From positions 1-64,000 of the forward strand of contig PABB01000080.1 of assembly GCA_002702655.1 (NCBI GenBank): DNA of 64,000 nucleotides. Reading direction: 5' to 3'. The notes under the pieces were generated by a model. That model saw nothing but the letters and a program-made list of their open reading frames with translations, was not told where the DNA came from and did no database searches. The stretch comes from Planctomycetaceae bacterium (GTDB taxonomy: Bacteria; Planctomycetota; Planctomycetia; Pirellulales; Lacipirellulaceae). Below are positions 61,900 to 64,000 of the stretch, in pieces. Position 1 is the stretch's first letter; each line of letters starts with the position of its first letter. The translations under genes were made by a program, and so were the position numbers.

Positions 61900-63558
61900 T
61901 CACATCACGAACTGAAAGAACCCGTAAAGCCCCGCCATGCACGCGGCCAGCGCGGCCCAGCCGAGCCAGCCGACGGGGCCAAGTCCGCGCTCGCCGGTCG
62001 CGTAAGTTTCGCGCAGGCTCGGCAGCGGGGTCTCTGTCTTATCATGATTGGTCCCCAGCGAGATGGCGACCATCGCCGCGACCAGCACGCAAAACAGCAC
62101 AAACGACAGCACCAAGAAGTGCGGCAGCATCGACTCGCCGGCGTCGTTGAGGATGAACTCGGCCTTGTTGAAATCGGCGATGCCGATCCCCAGGCACAGC
62201 GCCGAGCCGGCCACCAGCGTCACCAACGCAGCAGTCGCGGTAGCTCGTTTCCAAAAGATCCCCAGCACGAACACCGCCGACACGGGCGGGGCCATGTAGC
62301 CGATGATTGCCTGGAACAGGTCGAACAGGCTCTGCCCGCCCGTCTCCTGGGCGTGCTTGAGGTACTGGGCGATGCCGACCGCCATCACGGCGGCCAGCAC
62401 CGTAGTCACGCGGCCGACCGTTTTGGCGTGTCGCTCGGACTGATCGCGCGAAAACCATCGCTGGTGCACGTCGAGCGTGTAGACGGTGCTGAACGAGTTG
62501 AGCCCCGAGTTGAGCGTGGACACCACCGCCGCCACCAACACGGCGACGGTCAGCCCCTTGAGCCCCGGCCCCAGGTACGCATTGACCATTTGCAGGAAGA
62601 CTTTCTTGTCGTCGTCGATCCCCGGCATCAGCACGGCCGCGCAGATGCCCGGCAGCAGAAAGATGAACGGCGGCAGGATCTTCAAGAAGCCGCAAAACAG
62701 CGTCCCGCCCTGGCTCTGCTGCAGGTCGCGGGCGCCCAGAGCGCGCTGCACGATGGTTTGATCCGAGCACCAGAACCACAGCGACAGCACGGGGTAGCCC
62801 AGCACGAAGGCGTACCACGGAGTTTCGGACCCGGCGGGATGGAACAGCTTCCAGGTCAACTCCGACGGCGTGCCGCTGACGTGCACGTTGCGGAGCGCCT
62901 CGAAGCTGCCGATCTCGCCCAGCGCGACCGCGGCCAGCGTGCCCGAGCCGATGATCATCAACACCGATTGGAACGAGTCGGTCACCATCACCGCCGCCAG
63001 ACCGCCGGCCACTGTGAAGCTGGTGGCGATGACCGCGAGCGCGACGATGCTGGTCAACTCGTCCCAGCCCATCAGTTGGGCCAGCAGCGACCCGCCGGCG
63101 AACAGCGTACCGCCGATCCACAACACGACCGTGCCCAGCAGGGCGTAAAACGTCATGAACGTGTAGCAGCGGGGGCCGAAGCGTTTCTTGAGGAACTCGG
63201 GCATCGTCGAGATCCGCGTCGCCATATAGAACGGCACGAACACCATGCCCAGCAGGAACAAGAACACCCACGCCATCCACTCGAAGTTGGCCGTGACCAT
63301 GCCGGTCGTGTAGCCGGCGCCGCAGGTGGCGATCAGAAAGTTGGGGCCGATGTTCGTGCCGAAGATCGAGAAGCCGACATTCGGCCACCCCATGCTGCGG
63401 CCGCCGAGAAACAGATCGTCGCTGTGCCGGTGGCGGTAGCTGACCCAGCCCCCAATCGCCAACAGCGCGACGACGTACGACACGAACACCGCCGCGTCGA
63501 GCGTCGTCATATCCAGCTCGCCGCCGGAAAACGCCAGCGGCAGGGGCAGTGCGTGCAT
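61900..63558 (-). CDS. Sodium:solute symporter (SSS family), third copy
   Basis: 552 residues from the ATG at 63558, which has AGG about 7 bases upstream; an ATG at 63510 (MTTLDAAVF) is an alternative close to the first helix. Membrane helices begin with AAVFVSYVVALLAIGGWVSY. SSS landmarks: SIFGTNIGPNFLIATCGAGY (TM2), FTVAGGLAAVMVTDSFQSVL (TM5-6) and VAAVVSTLNSGLNSFSTVYT (TM8-9). Closest in style to the SGLT-type sugar symporters. It lies between the rhamnose mutarotase and beta-helix genes on the same strand, so rhamnose or another neutral sugar is a plausible ligand. Confidence 0.92.
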   Translation of the reverse strand: MHALPLPLAFSGGELDMTTLDAAVFVSYVVALLAIGGWVSYRHRHSDDLFLGGRSMGWPNVGFSIFGTNIGPNFLIATCGAGYTTGMVTANFEWMAWVFLFLLGMVFVPFYMATRISTMPEFLKKRFGPRCYTFMTFYALLGTVVLWIGGTLFAGGSLLAQLMGWDELTSIVALAVIATSFTVAGGLAAVMVTDSFQSVLMIIGSGTLAAVALGEIGSFEALRNVHVSGTPSELTWKLFHPAGSETPWYAFVLGYPVLSLWFWCSDQTIVQRALGARDLQQSQGGTLFCGFLKILPPFIFLLPGICAAVLMPGIDDDKKVFLQMVNAYLGPGLKGLTVAVLVAAVVSTLNSGLNSFSTVYTLDVHQRWFSRDQSERHAKTVGRVTTVLAAVMAVGIAQYLKHAQETGGQSLFDLFQAIIGYMAPPVSAVFVLGIFWKRATATAALVTLVAGSALCLGIGIADFNKAEFILNDAGESMLPHFLVLSFVLFCVLVAAMVAISLGTNHDKTETPLPSLRETYATGERGLGPVGWLGWAALAACMAGLYGFFQFVM

Positions 63559-63579
63559 GAAACCTGATTCGGGATAAGG

Positions 63580-63712
63580 AAAGCGTGCCACGGCTCGGCG
63601 AGCCGTGCGCGGACGCCATGGACCGCTGAGGAAAAGTTGATTTAGCCGCGGAGCTTGCTCCGCGGGCCCCGCCGCAAGCGGCGGGGCTAAATGGTTGAAT
63701 TGGCGGTCCGCA
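63580..63712. repeat. Two hairpin repeats between symporter and mutarotase genes
   Basis: GTGCCACGGCTCGGCGAGCC (about 63587-63606) belongs to the family at 29037-29107. TTTAGCC...GGCTAAAT (63641-63691) is an outer inverted repeat enclosing two hairpins, GCGGAGCTTGCTCCGC and CCCCGCCGCAAGCGGCGGGG. No gene is present. Confidence 0.7.
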
Positions 63713-63724
63713 ACGACTCATTCA

Positions 63725-64000
63725 TCATTTGTCGACCGCACTGACCGGTTTCAACGGCGCCCAGATCCCTTCGGTCACGTCGGAAAAGGGGCGCTGGCAC
63801 TCGTCGGTCAGCTTCCACCATCGTTGGTTGATCGGGTCGGCCTTGTTCGCGGCGTCGTCGGCCGCCGCGTCGGCGCCCATGTACTCCAGATACAAAAACT
63901 CGACCAACTGGTCGTCGAGTTCCACTAAGAAGATGCACAAGAACCGGATGTTCCCGCGGACCGCCTGGTCGACGACCCCCGGCCACGTGGTCTGGTGCAG
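63725..64000 (-). CDS. rhaM: L-rhamnose mutarotase (RhaM family), partial at the window edge
   Basis: The frame is open through position 64000, and 91 C-terminal residues are visible. GNIRFLCIFLVELDDQLVEF, YLEYMGADAAADD and ADPINQRWWKLTDECQRPF match the RhaM C-terminal half (family: N-I-R-x-Y-S-I-F, F-E-Y-x-G, Q-R-W-W). RhaM interconverts alpha and beta anomers of L-rhamnose in the cytoplasm, before isomerisation. The N-terminal roughly 20 residues lie outside the window. It fits the two rhamnosidases (GH78, GH106) of the island and precedes the third symporter on the same strand. Confidence 0.85.
   Translation of the reverse strand: MHQTTWPGVVDQAVRGNIRFLCIFLVELDDQLVEFLYLEYMGADAAADDAANKADPINQRWWKLTDECQRPFSDVTEGIWAPLKPVSAVDK

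Noticed and set aside
61867-63567. 566-codon plus-strand open frame over the third symporter
   Set aside because: Highly charged, Gln/His/Arg-rich antisense of a membrane protein gene; a common artefact at high GC.

Overview
The window reads as chromosomal DNA of a GC-rich planctomycete, most likely of the Pirellulales. Evidence: a PSCyt1/PSCyt2/PSD1 cytochrome protein, a Tat-exported DUF1501 protein, three short proteins that begin with the F/I-S-L-(R/K)-x-L-(L/M) anchor helix common in this phylum (one with planctomycete-type leucine-rich repeats), DUF6807 (PmoA-like) and Gfo/Idh/MocA genes, and many palindromic intergenic repeats. There is no phage, plasmid, transposase, CRISPR, rRNA or tRNA signal.

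The island is devoted to taking apart complex plant or algal polysaccharide rich in rhamnose, fucose/L-galactose, galactose, arabinose and uronic acid, best matched by pectin (rhamnogalacturonan I/II). Layout: 214-10704 (minus) GH78 rhamnosidase, an orphan sugar-binding protein, a NanA/DapA-type aldolase, an SSS symporter, a sialidase-fold (BNR) enzyme and a GH2. 10956-22872 (plus) GH106, a five-bladed-propeller glycosidase, GH95, LacZ-type GH2 and a sugar isomerase/epimerase. 22873-26400 holds small proteins and repeats, including a stand-alone bS21 gene. 26463-30775 (minus) a second GH95 and an MGH1-like glycosidase; 31225-33318 (plus) GH127; 33340-38905 (minus) a TonB-receptor remnant, DUF4914 and the PSD1 cytochrome protein.

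From a promoter with an operator-like palindrome at about 39160, a long plus-strand series runs to 59480: L-fucose isomerase-like protein, 6PGDH-type dehydrogenase, Gfo/Idh/MocA oxidoreductase, DUF6807, SSS symporter, DUF3826, pectate lyase, then RuBisCO-like protein, DUF1537 kinase, racemase-like protein and BASS transporter, then a beta-helix/DUF6298 fusion and DUF1501. The right end (minus) has a beta-helix protein, a third SSS symporter and a partial L-rhamnose mutarotase.

Inferred joint function: secreted glycosidases and lyase release monosaccharides and sugar acids; sodium-coupled symporters (three SSS, one BASS), with no intact SusC/SusD pair and no ABC permease in view, import them; isomerases, mutarotase, aldolase and dehydrogenases feed them into central metabolism. 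The RuBisCO-like/DUF1537 pair resembles the known 3-oxo-isoapionate route, which would suit D-apiose from rhamnogalacturonan II; this is the most interesting hypothesis here.

A second theme is repeat invasion. At least eight short palindromic or tandem repeat families fill the gaps, and several sit inside reading frames: between start codon and signal peptide of a GH2, a GH95 and a beta-helix gene, and exactly at the domain boundary of the beta-helix/DUF6298 protein.
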